Source of the DNA: Rutpela maculata
Lineage: Eukaryota > Arthropoda > Insecta > Coleoptera > Cerambycidae
Length of the DNA: 64,000 bases
NCBI GenBank assembly: GCA_936432065.2
Contig: OW386291.2
Span: 20,933,821-20,997,820 of the forward strand
Direction of reading: 5' to 3'
Shown piece by piece: positions 1 to 11,534 of this stretch (position 1 is the stretch's first letter; each line of letters starts with the position of its first letter). A program made the translations under genes and the position numbers. Below the pieces are notes generated by a model. The model saw only the letters and a list, made by a program, of their open reading frames with translations, was not told where the DNA came from and ran no database searches.

Positions 1-1640
1 AGTAAGTAGTAAAGCAAACTTCTAACATCTGCAGTATTGTTTGCGGAAATTTAATGGAGACAAATGTCGCATGCTGCAATTAACTGACTGTGTGCACTTC
101 GCATATGAAAAAAAAACGATTTGCCGCTGACAGATCCAAGTTTATGGTCGCGGCAAAGAGTTAAGACATTCGAGACACATTTCGCTCAAATAACAAATGA
201 AACATTCGCCACAATAAGCCGGCTGCTCTCGCAATCTCAGACTATCTGCGAATGATGTTGCAGACGTTTTAGTAAAATATGTCTTTGTACTAATTGGTTG
301 CAGATGCAGTGAGTGTACGGCAGTTTGCAGAAAGTATTATGCAGATTAATCCGCTGCTACACGATTTAAGTTTCGTGGTCCGTGTCTGAAAGTGAAACGC
401 TTAGAAATGGCTTATAAAGGATATTCTAAAATCCACGAACAATAGTTTAGGATGATGTAACATTATTATACCTATTTGATTTAGTTAAATAGATATATTA
501 GTCAGGAAACTACAGTGTCAAAAGACGCTTCTAAAATTAAATAATTTCGATATTATTATTTTTCACGCACAAGAAGTAAATTTAAGTTTATTTAGCCGCA
601 CGTTGTTTTCTGTATCTCATGAATATTTTAAGTTATAATTTAGAACGCAACTTTCTGTTCGTAAGTAAAGTACTCTTCAAAATGTTTAAATTAAATCAGG
701 CTAGAAAAAAATAAAAAATACAGGTGGATAGACCACGTGTTTCTGAACAAAAAATGTTCTAATAAAATCTATCGCTAAAGCCACGGTATTCCTGCAAAAA
801 AATAGTGGAGTAACTTTGTCACTCTGCGCGGCCAAGCGCACGCTTAAATGCATACTATGGAACCTCTAAAAATTCTTAGCAGTTCTAACTAGTAAAATAA
901 AGCTTTTAACATTTTTCTTGGTAATAGAAAGATACAATGACATAGTGAATATCGAAGGAAAATATATAATTATGAACGCATTCACAGGCACCACACATAG
1001 CCGCTGGATCGAAGCAGATCTGCCACGCCGTCAAGTCACTCGCATGAATTTTTACCTGCCTTTACTATATTCTATTTATTACAGGTACACCCATCCACAT
1101 TTCAACCATATCCAATGGATTCCGTATACATTTGTTAATGAATTGGGAAAGCTCCAGAATTTATATTGAAAACTATAGAGTTATAAGGAGAAAATCGTGA
1201 AAATCGCTATTTCTGATCATGATTAGATTGATCATATTTTCGAAAAAACTCCAGTAATTTTAGAAAAAAATATGATTTCTGATCTAACAAAATATATCCT
1301 TCATTTTTTTTTGAACTCGATTTATTTTGGTGTTTTAAAGAAAATATTAAATCGACAACGAGATCACTACCGCATAAAAATTATTCAAGGTCAAAGTTCA
1401 CAAAAAACGGTTTTTTCCGAATATCACGATTTCTATGGCTCGGAGGCCAATTGAGGTTATTGTGAAAATCAAAGATAATGAAATTCCGCACAAAAATGAT
1501 CTCTTCCATTTTTTATGTACAACGAACGGTTTAGACAAAAATGTGCATAATATATATTTTTTTATTTTGATTAAATTTTGGACTTATAAGGTCTTAAGGT
1601 TTTTGGACAATTCTGTTTCTGTTTTCTGACAAGTTTCATT
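1..1640. other. no gene recognised; AT-rich, probable Liprin-alpha intron
   Basis: No frame here resembles a known protein. The short open frames near 918-1629 have no recognisable domain, no splice context and AT-driven composition, so I treat them as chance. If the Liprin-alpha exon at 25938-26186 is the first coding exon, this stretch lies in its first intron. Confidence 0.5.
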
Positions 1641-1659
1641 AACAAAATTTTCCGATAAA

Positions 1660-1850
1660 AAAATGCCTAATATGATTTCTTGACTGTCTCCGCATATTTT
1701 GGTATCGCAGGTGGCTTTGCATTTGTAGGGGGGCAAATGTTTTTTGGTCATAAGTAGATCCTAAGTTATTCTATATTTAAGTAAAATTTGATAAAAAAAA
1801 ATAAAAAAGTTGTTACCATTTCAAGTGAAACACACTGTAAATATATAACC
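1660..1850 (-). repeat. terminal part of a mariner-type MITE
   Basis: The stretch ends in GTGAAACACACTGTA, the inverse of the ACAGTGTG ends seen on mariner-type elements in this window. It resembles 21190-21320: both contain GCATTTGTAGG, then AAGTAGATCCTAA or a close variant, then a run of A/T before the terminal motif. The copy is old, and its other end was not found. Confidence 0.4.
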
Positions 1851-1905
1851 AATAAATTTTAATGTGAAGATTTAGCAAATATTACTGTATATGACGGTAA
1901 ATATA

Positions 1906-3450
1906 CAGTGTGTCTCATTTAAAATGAAGACACCCGGATATTTTCGTAATTTTTTGAAATCCAGATTTGAACTTTGGCACAATTGTAGTCCTATATAAGA
2001 CGTACATTTCGAGACTACCAACTTAAATTTAAGTAACAAACTGAGACAACGGCAGCCCCCAAATGGGGCCCATTCCCGATATTTTGCTTCGCGTTGAAGA
2101 CATCGAAAACAGTTATTAGAAAAAGTTGTTCAGAATCTAATTTTGAGCGCCAATACCAAATTTAATTACGAAATTAGCATTTTTAGTTTTTTCAATATTT
2201 TCCCGCAAAGTCCACACACGGTTATTATTTTGGTTTTCAATTTAATAAGATGCAATGGAATTGTAAAAAAAATTATTGAACAAGTGTCGATTTGACAAAA
2301 AATACATTTTTGGAGAAAAGAAAACAAACAATTAACTTTTGGTAACTGAAATAAGTAAAACAAAACAACAGTTTAAAGTAACGATCAGTTTTTGAAATAA
2401 TTACTCATAACATTTATTTAATTGAAAATTTTAATTAATTATCGGATGTAGCTTTTCTCAACTAATCCTCCTTCAATTTAAATACATTTCTCAATTCTTT
2501 TACGATAGTAGCCACCCATAGGTGGCTACTCTTCTCAGCTCTGGAATGTTGATTTCGCGACAGGCTCGTCTTATTTGAGCACAAAGTTCTTCTTTATTTC
2601 TGGGCCTTGTTTTGTAAACTTTATTCTTCACTGTTCCCCAGAAATAAAAATCCAATGGTGTAAATATCGAGTGATCTAGTAGACCAGAGTTCAAAAGGAC
2701 TACTTCTTCCTATCCAGCGCATTGGAAAATGTTCGTTCAACCACTGACGAACGTTTATGGAATAATGGCTGAAAAAACATCTGTCGCACATTAAGAGGAA
2801 GATTCTCAATTGCATCCCATAATTCCGTTTCGAAGAAGTTAACTAAACGCTCACCATTTAACGAGTTATTAAATAAAAACGGACCAATTATTCGGTCTCC
2901 TAAAATTCCACACCATACGTTAGCTTTCTCTGAATACTGGTCTTTACAATTAATAACCCAATGAGGATTTTCTGTGGCCCAGTATCTACAGTTTTGAGAA
3001 GTTATCACCCCATTAGTGGTAAATGTAACCTCATCAGTAAACAAAATTTTATTTAGAAATTTCCGGTCGTCTAAAAAATTTCCCTGGGCCCAATAGCAAT
3101 AATCTAAACCTTCTATTTTCATCACCTTCTTTCAAAGTGTGAAAAAATTTTGGTTTATAGGCTTGATTTTATGACGTATGAAACATCTTCTAATTCTCTC
3201 CTTGTCGATATTCAGCTAAGATTACGTTATTTTCAGGATGTGGATGTATTCGACGGGGTTGATCATTCTGAAGTCTTTTAATAACACTGCCAGTTTCATT
3301 GAAACGAGCATTTATGGTGGTTGCAGTTCCATGAGTAATACCGACTCGTAAAGGATGTCTTCGGTTAAATTCGGTGGCTACTTCTCTGCTACTACGAACC
3401 CCATCACCAAATAACCTCATTATTTCGATTTTTTCCCTGGTAGTGGGAGT
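1906..3450 (-). mobile_element. degenerate mariner-type element (copy 1)
   Basis: The left end begins TACAGTGTGTCTC, a typical mariner-type terminus next to TA. About 600 bp of non-coding DNA follows, then a broken transposase on the minus strand (2500-3447). The opposite terminus is missing because family B sequence (3430-3793) begins inside the codons for the transposase N-terminus. The element therefore looks truncated by, or fused to, that repeat. Confidence 0.6.
2500..3447 (-). pseudogene. mariner/DUF4817-type DDD transposase, decayed
   Basis: The gene reads leftward in at least three frames. The N-terminal part (about 3190-3447) has the HTH pattern TREKIEIMRLFGDG, then EVATEFNRRHP and FNETGSV, as in DUF4817-type helix-turn-helix domains of insect mariner relatives. 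The catalytic part (2700-3125) has FTDEVTFT, which holds the first acidic residue, then ANVWCGILGDRIIGPFLF. The C-terminal part (2500-2694) has TPLDFYFWGTVKNKVY, the usual context of the third acidic residue. The block with the second acidic residue is destroyed: the expected DGAPPH-like motif is replaced by frameshifted sequence. The product cannot be active. Residues before TREKIE come from adjacent family B repeat, not from the transposase. Confidence 0.75.
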
Positions 3451-3797
3451 GGATGAAGTAAAAAAACATTTTATGGACTCATACCTGCTTGATTTACCTA
3501 TTTTCCCCAAATTTACCTAAACTTACCCCCAACCCTTCGACGGAACAAGATGAAAATATAATCTAGTTCTAGAACTCGTTAAAGTACATATGTGTACCAA
3601 ATTTCAAGTCAATATCTCAAACGGTTCCAGAGTAAACATGCGCACAGAAAAAGTTAGACAGACCCGACAGACAGAAAATTTTTTTTTGCTCGAACTTAAA
3701 ATCTCGACGTTTCGTGACATTCTAAGCCTATTTGAACAATAAAAGTTTTTTAAAATTTTTTTGTCGTTACTACACTTCCACTGGATGTGGAAGTAAA
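3430..3797 (+). repeat. family B repeat, 3' half with terminal hairpin (B1)
   Basis: It shares, in order, the blocks CTTGATTTACCTATTTTCCC, ACCAAATTTCAAGTCAATAT, a GACAGACAGA tract, AAAATCTCGACGTTTCGTGA and CTAAGCCTATTTGAACAA with the copies near 9.9 and 24 kb. It ends in the hairpin CTTCCACTGGATGTGGAAG (3775-3793), followed by TAAAATG. The 5' half is missing. The terminal hairpin and tract resemble non-autonomous Helitron/Helentron elements; that class is inferred. Confidence 0.7.
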
Positions 3798-3857
3798 ATG
3801 AAGGATATATTTTGTTAGATCAGAAAAGTCTAATTTCACTGGATTAATACAAGTAAG

Positions 3858-4052
3858 TAAACGGGGAAGGGGTGGGACGAGGTGGGAAAGGGGAGGGAAT
3901 AGGTGGGAAAGGGGAGGGGAATGGGCGGGAAGAGGTGGGAATGGGTGGGTATGGGGTGGAAAGAGGTGGGAAGAGATGGGAAAGGGGATGGGAAGGGGTG
4001 GGAAGTTAGAGGGGTGAGAAGACGGGAGAGGGAAGGGGTGGATGGCGGTGGC
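3858..4052 (+). repeat. G-rich polypurine minisatellite
   Basis: About 195 bp of nearly pure purine on the plus strand, built from irregular units such as GGTGGGAAAGGGGA and GGTGGGAAT. Many runs of three or four G lie a few bases apart, so G-quadruplex or triplex structures are possible. It follows the end of family B copy B1 and precedes a GTCTGTCTGTCTC tract. Confidence 0.8.
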
Positions 4053-4105
4053 AAATAAAGGGTTTTGTCTGTCTGTCTCTAAAATAAGTAGACTAAAAAG
4101 TAAAA

Positions 4106-4386
4106 AATAAAATTATATAAAAAAAATATTTTTAAGAAAAAGCTTTTATTTGAAAAAACTACTAAAAAGTAAAAAAAAAATTGTTTTAATTCATACACCT
4201 GGAAACCCAAAGCTTTGGAGGCGGTCAATTGAGCAAAGTAACTATGCAATAACGCTATATGACCGTCCCCAAAGCTATTGGTTTCCAGGTGAATGAATTT
4301 TAAAAAAATTATTTTTACTTTTTAGTACAGTTTTTTCAAATAAAAGCTTTTTCTTAAAAATATTTTTTTCATATAATTTTATTTGA
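4106..4386. repeat. fold-back (hairpin) element
   Basis: The arms at 4106-4227 and 4260-4386 are inverse copies with small differences. Examples are AAGAAAAAGCTTTTATTTGA against TCAAATAAAAGCTTTTTCTT, and CACCTGGAAACCC against GGTTTCCAGGTG. The spacer is about 32 bp. There is no coding capacity. The arms are similar in style to the fold-back at 7781-7946, which has the same TACTTTTTAGT-type segment. Confidence 0.75.
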
Positions 4387-4611
4387 ACAAATAAAAATAG
4401 GACTGTATTATTTAACAATTCGATCCGGAACAAATGAGCTTCTTTACGATGTATTACATACTGATGCTGAGAAAAACTAGTTCAATTATTGCAATTTTCT
4501 TTTAAACTATTAGCTCAAATGTTACTCTAGATAAGTTACTAAATATTACCGATACTAGATCTCATTTATTCATTGCCGGTTCAGAGTCAAAGGCGCTATA
4601 GTCTAAGATAC

Positions 4612-5123
4612 GTACTAAGGTCGACCTTCACCGATCAGGTAACCGAATGAAATCTATTTTTTATGAAAAAAAATGCTAACAAAAGTAACGGTGATGTGTT
4701 GCTTAACGAAATATGTTGAAGGCTTTTTTTTGTTTTTTCGTGTTTTTTAAATTTTTTTAAATTTTATTTATATTTATCGTTTCGCAATAAAATTATCTTT
4801 ATTTTGATATATAATTTATTTGGTTACCAGATCAGTGAAGGTACCACTTTCGATTCACCTATTTAAACCTAGCAACCGTACAGCCTTGAACGCAACCCCA
4901 TGTTTACATATTCTATAGGTTTCTTACTTTCGATTAGCCTTAAATATTTTTGGTTAGAAGATCGGTGAAGGTATGGAAAAAAAAATTATTGAATTTTCAA
5001 TTAAATATAGCCTTGAACATATTTCGTTAAGCAACCCATCACCGTTGCTTTTGTCAGCATATTTTTTTTCATAAAAAATAGATTTCATTCGGTTACCTGA
5101 TCGGTGAAGGTCGACCTTAGTAC
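4612..5123. mobile_element. TIR element with iterated GGTGAAGG motif
   Basis: Terminal inverted repeats of about 110 bp run from GTACTAAGGTCGACC on the left to GGTCGACCTTAGTAC on the right. The 20-bp motif GGTTACCTGATCGGTGAAGG, or a close variant, occurs four times: inverted at 4625-4644, then at 4822-4841, 4952-4971 and 5091-5110. No ORF is present. The outermost GTAC is palindromic, so the target duplication cannot be defined. Confidence 0.75.
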
Positions 5124-5564
5124 GGATCCTGTACTATTAACTGATCACCTATCTCATACTATGATAATTAAGCAACTAGTTTATTTCTACTGGAGTGTGA
5201 CCCGCTCACCATCTTTATTATACCTCCGGCAACAAAGCAATTCTGAAGGTCGACAGTGCAGCGATATTTTGTTCATTAAAGAATTGGTTCTTTTAATTTG
5301 CATATCGATTAGGTATTAAATCCGTGTCGAATCTGAAGAATTACTTAATACTTAATATTATCGCCGGATATTGTCTATTTAATACATGAGTGAGTATAAA
5401 TTTTAAGAAGCTAGTAAAATGTTTATTGTCAAAGTAAAGTTTAACATATTTCTAATTTCTCAGTTACCTAAAATAAAGGGATGTCAACTAGAATAAGGCA
5501 TGGGTCAGAAAACGCCCGCCAAAAGGCTGTGAAACCTGTGAAACCTAAGTTTTAGAAACATATA

Positions 5565-7652
5565 GTGTGTCCCAGGATAGATGTAACAAAAGGTGTAATG
5601 GACCAAAAATTTTGGAATTTTGGAATGGTATTTGGGGATTGAGTCCTGCTTGTTGTAAAACTAAAGTATACCAAAAATGACTTGATTTGGTGTTCTACAG
5701 GGTGTTTTATAAGCAAAGTTGTAAAAATCACCACTAATAAAGTAACTTTATTTTTCAAAATATGAAAAAATTCTACTAAGAAAAGTTATTTAGAATGCAG
5801 TTTTATATCTCTATACCAAATTTCAGGAATATAAAATTATTTTTTTGAAACTTCCCATTTTTTGCGAATCAAGAGTTGATTTCATATTTAAAGTTGTGTA
5901 GGAGCAAATGTTAATCATCTCAAAAAGTAGGCTATTGGTAAATAAAAAATTGAATATACGAGATGTAAGAAGGTATAATGTTAATGGAACTAATTGTAAA
6001 ACAAGAAACAATTACTAACAGAAGATTAATGAGGTTTAAAAATTATAACAAGTAATAAATGTCAAAAACATAACAGATTCGCAAACAAATTAATTATTGA
6101 CCAATACAAAACAATGTTTACAATTTTTTTATTATTCGACGTAGCTACCACCCGCATCCACACACATTTCGATCCTTCGCCTGAAGTCCTTAAAACTTTT
6201 TCGAATATGATCTAACGATATGGAGTTTACGGCATTTGTAATTCTCTGCTTCAATACTGCTACATCGTTAGGAAGTGGTTCAGCGTAAACCAACTGCTTG
6301 AGGCGACCCCATAAAAAGAAATCCAATATTGATAGGTCTGGGGATCTCGCCGCCCACTTGATCGGTCCATTCTTGGCAATCCAATTTTCTCCAAAATTTA
6401 AGTTCAACCACCGATTAACCATTTCTGTGGAGTGGCCAGGGCAACCATCATGTTGAAAATGAACTAAAGGCATATCTCTTAAAATATTTAAATATCCTTC
6501 AGGAAATCTTTCAAGAAGCTGTAAATAAGCGTGTTGGTTTAACCTTACCTCAATGAAATAAGGTCCAATAACTCCAACGTGATAAGAAACGGCACACCAC
6601 ACATTCACTTTTTTATAATACTGTCTCCTACAATGAATTCTAAAATTTGGATTTTCAGAAGCCCAAAACTGACAATTCTGAGATGAAACAACACGGTTGT
6701 GAATGTGGATTCATCTGAGAAAATTATGAAATGATGAAAAAATCTCTGTTCCATGATTTTTTCTCCAATGGTCAAACGAAAATCCAACCTACGGCCGTCA
6801 TCTCCCTCTTCAAGCGTATGTTTTTATAATTTGCTTTATATGCCCTAATTTTGCCTTGTAAATTCTTTGGAGTTCAGACTTGCTAATATTAATAAGAGCT
6901 GGATCTCTCTCTTAGTGGCATCCTAGGATTTTCTATAACAGAGGCATGAGCTATAATAGCCCCAACATTGTCTTCATCATATGCTTTTATTTTTCTTTTC
7001 ATGTTAAGAACACTACCAGTAGCCAGAAACTTTTTAATTATTCTCATAGCCTGAGTACGTGACAAAGCAGTGTTTGGAAATTTCAAATTAAATTGGCTTA
7101 CCATTTCTCTTAGCGAGTTTTCACCGCCAATTCCGTAGCATTGCACAATATAAATTTTTTCACGCACTGTGAGTACCATTTTCACTTAATTTTTTATGCT
7201 CGGTTCGTTAATTTGAAACAGAAATTAAGGATAATATTGACTACGTTTGACAGATATGTCAATAATAAATGATAAATGTGTATCCACTGCTTTTCTCATA
7301 GCCTACTTTTAACCTCTACATAACTTTAAATATTAATTCACAAAAAATAATTTCTATGCAGTTTTAATTGAATGGTTCAAAATAAAATACTAATTTATTG
7401 AAAAAATGGGAAGTTTCAAAAAAATAATTTTATATTTCTGAAATTTGGTATAGAGGTATAAAATTGCATTCTAAATAACTTTTCTTAGTGGAATTTTTTC
7501 ATATTTTGAAAAATAAAGGTACTTTATTAGTGGCGATTTTTACAACTTTGCTTATAAACACCCTGTAGAACACCAAATCAAGTCATTTTTGGTATACTTT
7601 AGTTTTACAACAAGCAGGACTTAATCCCCAAATACCATTCCAAAATTCCAAA
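5565..7652 (-). mobile_element. mariner-type element with long TIRs (copy 2)
   Basis: The arms at about 5610-5945 and 7283-7652 are inverted copies of about 350 bp. Shared segments include CTTGATTTGGTGTTCTACAG, AGCAAAGTTGTAAAAATC and AGTAGGCTAT. Between them lies a broken transposase (6132-7185, minus). The left outer end continues into GTGTGTCCCAGGATA, a mariner-like terminus; the right side stops matching at about 7652, so the last bases of that end seem lost. Confidence 0.75.
6132..7185 (-). pseudogene. mariner/DUF4817-type transposase with broken frame
   Basis: Three frames read leftward. The N-terminal HTH part (6889-7185) begins MKMVLTVREKIYIVQCYG and holds MVSQFNLKFP and FLATGSV. The middle (6605-6787) has FSDESTFT, with the first catalytic acid. 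The C-terminal part (6132-6608, 158 codons) begins MNVWCAVSYHVGVIGPYF and contains FQHDGCPGHS (second acid) and ARSPDLSILDFFLWGRLKQL (third acid, DDD type). All three catalytic blocks are readable, but frameshifts near 6610 and 6790-6890 prevent one product. It is flanked by long TIRs and differs clearly from the 2.5-kb and 19-kb copies, so it is a separate subfamily. Confidence 0.8.
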
Positions 7653-7780
7653 GGGGTTGGAGTTGGTTAAAAAACATTTTCTTTTTTCTTTTTGCCAAAT
7701 TTGAGGGGGGCCGAAAACCGGCCTTATTGACCCTCCCCCTTTAAAAAATTTTTTTAAAAAACAATGGTTTTAAAACTGAA

Positions 7781-7946
7781 TTGCACTAAAAAGTACAAAA
7801 AATTTTTTAACTTTGTAAATAGAAAACCATTGGGCACTCATAAAATATTACTTCGTCTAATCATTTTGATTTACGTTTACATTTTATGACCGCCCAATGG
7901 TTTTCTATTTATAAAGTTAAAAATTATTTTCTACTTTTTAGTGCAA
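7781..7946. repeat. fold-back element
   Basis: The arms at 7781-7846 and 7880-7946 pair: TTGCACTAAAAAGTA against TACTTTTTAGTGCAA, and AGAAAACCATTGGGC against GCCCAATGGTTTTCT. The spacer is about 33 bp. No coding capacity. Confidence 0.7.
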
Positions 7947-8039
7947 TTTTTTTTAAATAAAACTATCGTGTAAAAAAAAATTAAATTTATTTATTTTTAA
8001 CCTTTTAGTCTTCGTCACATAGCTTATCGTATTCAACTA

Positions 8040-8205
8040 GTCAAATCCTTTCATTTGATACCCATGTGCTACGAAAAAAAAAAGGTAAGCCCGCCATCTT
8101 GGGTTTTGAATGACGTCGTGGCTTATCCTCAAACCCTTTCATTTGATACCCATGTCAAGAGGGTTGTGAAGAAAAGGTAAACCGCCATCTTGGGGCATCC
8201 GCAAG
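8040..8205 (+). repeat. imperfect tandem duplication, about 93-bp unit
   Basis: Two copies of a unit with CCTTTCATTTGATACCCATG, then a run of A, GGTAA and CCGCCATCTTGGG lie at about 8046-8105 and 8139-8200. Confidence 0.6.
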
Positions 8206-8209
8206 GGCG

Positions 8210-8535
8210 GATCTGGACCTTGAGCTTGGGGGGTAACACTGAACCCAAAATTTTTTGATGAGCGGGGGGGGGGGGAGAAATCCGAAAAAAAATTTTTTTC
8301 GTACCTAGTAAAATTTTTTTGATGAGCGGGGGGGAAAAATCTGAAAACATTTTTTCGTCCCAAAATTAAAAAATAAAATTTTAAAACGAAAGTTATTGGT
8401 TTACACAATCTGGGGTTAAAATTTTTTTCCTCCCAAAATTAATAAAAATCATAACATTTTAAAACGAAAGTTGGTGGTTTACAGAATCTTGGGGGGGTAA
8501 TTATCCCGTTACCCCCCCCCCCCCCCCCCATAAAT
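8210..8535. repeat. G/C-homopolymer repeat related to the 61-62 kb minisatellite
   Basis: Two units of TTTTTTTGATGAGCGGGGGG followed by AAATC-GAAAA lie at about 8250-8350. Two units of AAAACGAAAGTTNNTGGTTTAC lie at about 8382-8402 and 8461-8481. The repeat ends in an 18-C run (8512-8529). The GATGAGCGGGGGG plus poly-A unit recurs at 61.8-62.2 kb, so this is a dispersed family. Confidence 0.65.
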
Positions 8536-8539
8536 CCGC

Positions 8540-9185
8540 GCTTGGGCATCCGCCATATTGGAGATTTCCAAGTATAATAAAACCGTTGAAAAATAGTTCA
8601 TGTTTTCAAGAGATTGTCTGTTAATGCGTGTACAATCGCGGCCGAAAAAAGAGAAAGTCCAGACCTGAGTTTATAGAATACCTACGCTACGTAATAAAAC
8701 ATAAATATAGTGTCAAGAGTAGTAGTGTAAAATTATTTAGTACCTATTATATATTTAAAATATTTGACCTACCAGAAGTGAGAAGTATCATTATTAGTGT
8801 CAGACTAGGCACTTTTCCAATTCATAAAAGTAATTGGGTAGATTATAAAGCGTCCAAAAATATCTTTCTACTACCGACTATTTCAATAATTTCAATTCCA
8901 GATCAAAATAGCTCCAATGTTCTACTCTAGAAATAAGTAGTCGTTTAAATACAATAAATAGCGAAATACGTATATAATATCTTACGCATGCCTGATCCAA
9001 ATCTTTTAATATCCCACGAGGAATTTTTTAATAAATCACTGCGCACTGGTAGAAAATTATATTCTGTATATTATTATCGAAAGGTCAATTATTGTCCTTT
9101 GATAATCACTTTAGTCTTGGCATTTCTAATACTAATACTAAACCCTCTCCAAGAATCAGGATGGAAAAAAATCCTGATTTAAGAA
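8540..9185. other. no gene recognised
   Basis: Open frames of 64-100 codons occur, but they show no domain, no splice context and no unusual composition. I see nothing else to support here. Confidence 0.45.
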
Positions 9186-9186
9186 A

Positions 9187-10019
9187 AAAAACCGCTGCCC
9201 AAGGAATCACTGCTTCCACATCCAGATTTTCTAACCAAGTCTGTCTTGTTTATAATAATATAATATCTGAAATCTACCCCAAAAACGATATGCCACATCG
9301 GTAATAGGAGTGAGGCTAGGGAATGGTAGTGGGGGTGGATGAAAACTAAATCACAATTTTACTTTTTTACCCCCTTTAATGATAGGATAGGGGCGGCTTA
9401 AGTCAAAACAAGGCCTTTGGTTCTTGTACACACACGAAATCAAATTCATTTTTTTCACCCCCTTTAATAATAAGATGGGGGTGGTAATGGGGGTGGTTGA
9501 TGCCAAAACAATTTTGGTACATACCTACATCAAATCCCAATTGTATGGGCCTTTACTTGCTTGCTTTACCTAATTTACCCCCATTTACCCCTCAAGCCTT
9601 CAACGGTATAAGATCAAAATAGAATAAAGTTCCAGATCTCGCTGTAATACATAGTAATGCAGACAAATAAGGCTAAACCTCGGAATGAAAAGAAAAGCTG
9701 AAAATTTGCATAGACCTTTATTTTGACCTTCTAAAGATGGTGTGAAAAGATCTCGTGTCCGCTACTCAAGATATCGAAGGTCAAAGGTCACGAAAATCCT
9801 TGATTTGACTGGAGTACAATTATATTAAATTTCAAGTCGCTGTATTAAACCGTTCCAGAGTAATCGTGCGCACAAAAAAGTTACAGACGACAGAACGACA
9901 CAGAATTTTTTTTTCTTCAAACTTAAAATCTCGACGTTTCTTGACATTTTAAGCTTATTTGAGCTAAAAAAAAATTATTTTTATTTTTTCGATCACTATA
10001 CCTCCACCATGTGGAAATA
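9187..10019 (+). repeat. family B repeat, near full-length but diverged (B2)
   Basis: It starts with the same block as B3, CCGCTGCCCAAGGAATCACT then CTTCCACATCCAG. It continues through CCCCCTTTAAT-type segments, ACTTGCTTGCTTTACC, CCGTTCCAGAGTAATCGTGC, a GACGACAGAACGACA tract and AAAATCTCGACGTTTCTTGA. The 3' hairpin has decayed to CTCCACCATGTGGAAA. About 180 bp near 9650-9830 is not found in the other copies and may be an insertion. Confidence 0.65.
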
Positions 10020-10069
10020 AAAAATTACAAAAAATTTCTCAGTGGTAGCAAATGTGATGTTATTTACCA

Positions 10070-10200
10070 GGGGCTCAATTCTCGACTTGAGGACGTAGAC
10101 TTAGTGAGAGAAAGGAAGGAGAAAGAAACAGGAAACGTAATAAAATAAAAAAAGATAAAATACCAATTTCTCATTGGAATAATTTCGAGAATTGGGCCCC
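10070..10200. mobile_element. small MITE with 16-bp TIRs
   Basis: GGGGCTCAATTCTCGA (10070-10085) is the near inverse of TCGAGAATTGGGCCCC (10185-10200). The 131-bp element has no ORF. The target duplication is ambiguous. Confidence 0.55.
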
Positions 10201-10204
10201 AGTA

Positions 10205-11392
10205 CATACCTATAGCACTGCGAAAAATTTCCTATAGGAAAATAATTTACTCGATAATTTATTTTATTACACGAGAATTCTAAAACACTCATTAATTGCT
10301 AGCGTTTAAATGAACAATACTACCACTCTTAATTATTGTGGCTATGTAATAATCATAAATCTGATAATAAACTTAAAAAAAACATTCCTGTTCATCAGTG
10401 TAATTAGTGTGATTATTTTTCAATTAGTATTAATCACGGTAATAACAAATAACAATTATTTATTAATGACGATTTTTATTATTTACCAATAAAGGACTAG
10501 AAAAAGTAATTTAGTTTGAAATATACGTTATACACCTACCACCTAATTTTAGTAGATAATTGTATAGTTTGTAATAGAAATAAATTATACCTACGACATA
10601 AAATTCAAAGAACACCTTACAGTGTAGTTTTCCATAGAAATAAATTATAGTGTTCGTCAAATAGTGTGCACCATACGGGAAACCCCGTTGTTATTGACTT
10701 GAAAATTTATTTTTGATAAAAGTGCATGTTCTCAAACGAGACAGGGGCTGCATCAATGTATGTTAGTTCTGGCGCTCAAGTCGGAAAATTATTTTTTTTG
10801 AAATTGCCTCATGAGTAAACTACATTTATTTTTGAAAATATCGAAAAATGTTATTTACAGGAGTTGCTTATTATACTTAATGCTTATATCCAGATATCAA
10901 AGGGCATAGCAGAATAAGCATGTAAAATCTGCCCCCAAACAAAATTTTGTTATCAATTATTTGAAGGGGCTTACTCTAAATATGATTTTCCCAAAATTTC
11001 AAGCCTGCAGCCGCCACATTGGAGGAGTGGGGGGGAAGGGCGGGGTTTGGTTTTCGTTTTTTAAAATTTTCTCGGATACCGTTGTACGAAAAAATCCGAA
11101 AACATTCACAGTTGTTACTTACATGTTGGACTATTTACCCAATTTTTTTCATAATTTTTAAATGCAAATTTCGTATGCAAAAAAAGTTTGCAAATTTTTG
11201 CACACAATTTTTTGGCACTTTAAGAAAGAAGGCCGCTCTGGATTTTTCATCGTAACTTTATCAAGGCCTATTCTCAAATGTTTTTCACATTTTTTATAAA
11301 TGTGGAAGATAGTTAAAAAACGAAAAACTGCATTACCAACCATTCTCTTATACGCGCCTCACTATCATTTGGACGCATGCCTTGTTAACAAA
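10205..11392. other. no gene recognised
   Basis: AT-rich DNA without recognisable coding or RNA genes. A short G-rich patch near 11020-11045 has no supported function. Confidence 0.45.
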
Positions 11393-11395
11393 TAT

Positions 11396-11530
11396 ACAGA
11401 ATGTTTCATTAATAATTGGACATGCTAACTGGAGAATCCTTAGTATACGAAGATATAACCTGAAACACTTAGATAAAATGTGCCTCCTTACTGAGATACA
11501 GGGTATCAAAGTTGTAATTTTTTTTTCTTT
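11396..11530 (+). repeat. solo terminus of the 18-kb mariner family
   Basis: The block starting ATGTTTCATTAATAATTGG, then TAACTGGAGAATCCTTAG and AAATGTGCCTCCTTACTGAG, matches 18256-18390, the terminal region of the transposon relic there. No transposase follows. It is a fragment or a deleted derivative. Confidence 0.65.
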
Positions 11531-11534
11531 TTTT

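Noticed and set aside
4106..4386. A microRNA precursor in the fold-back
   Set aside because: Arms of over 100 bp and AT-rich low complexity fit a MITE far better; no miRNA-like loop geometry.
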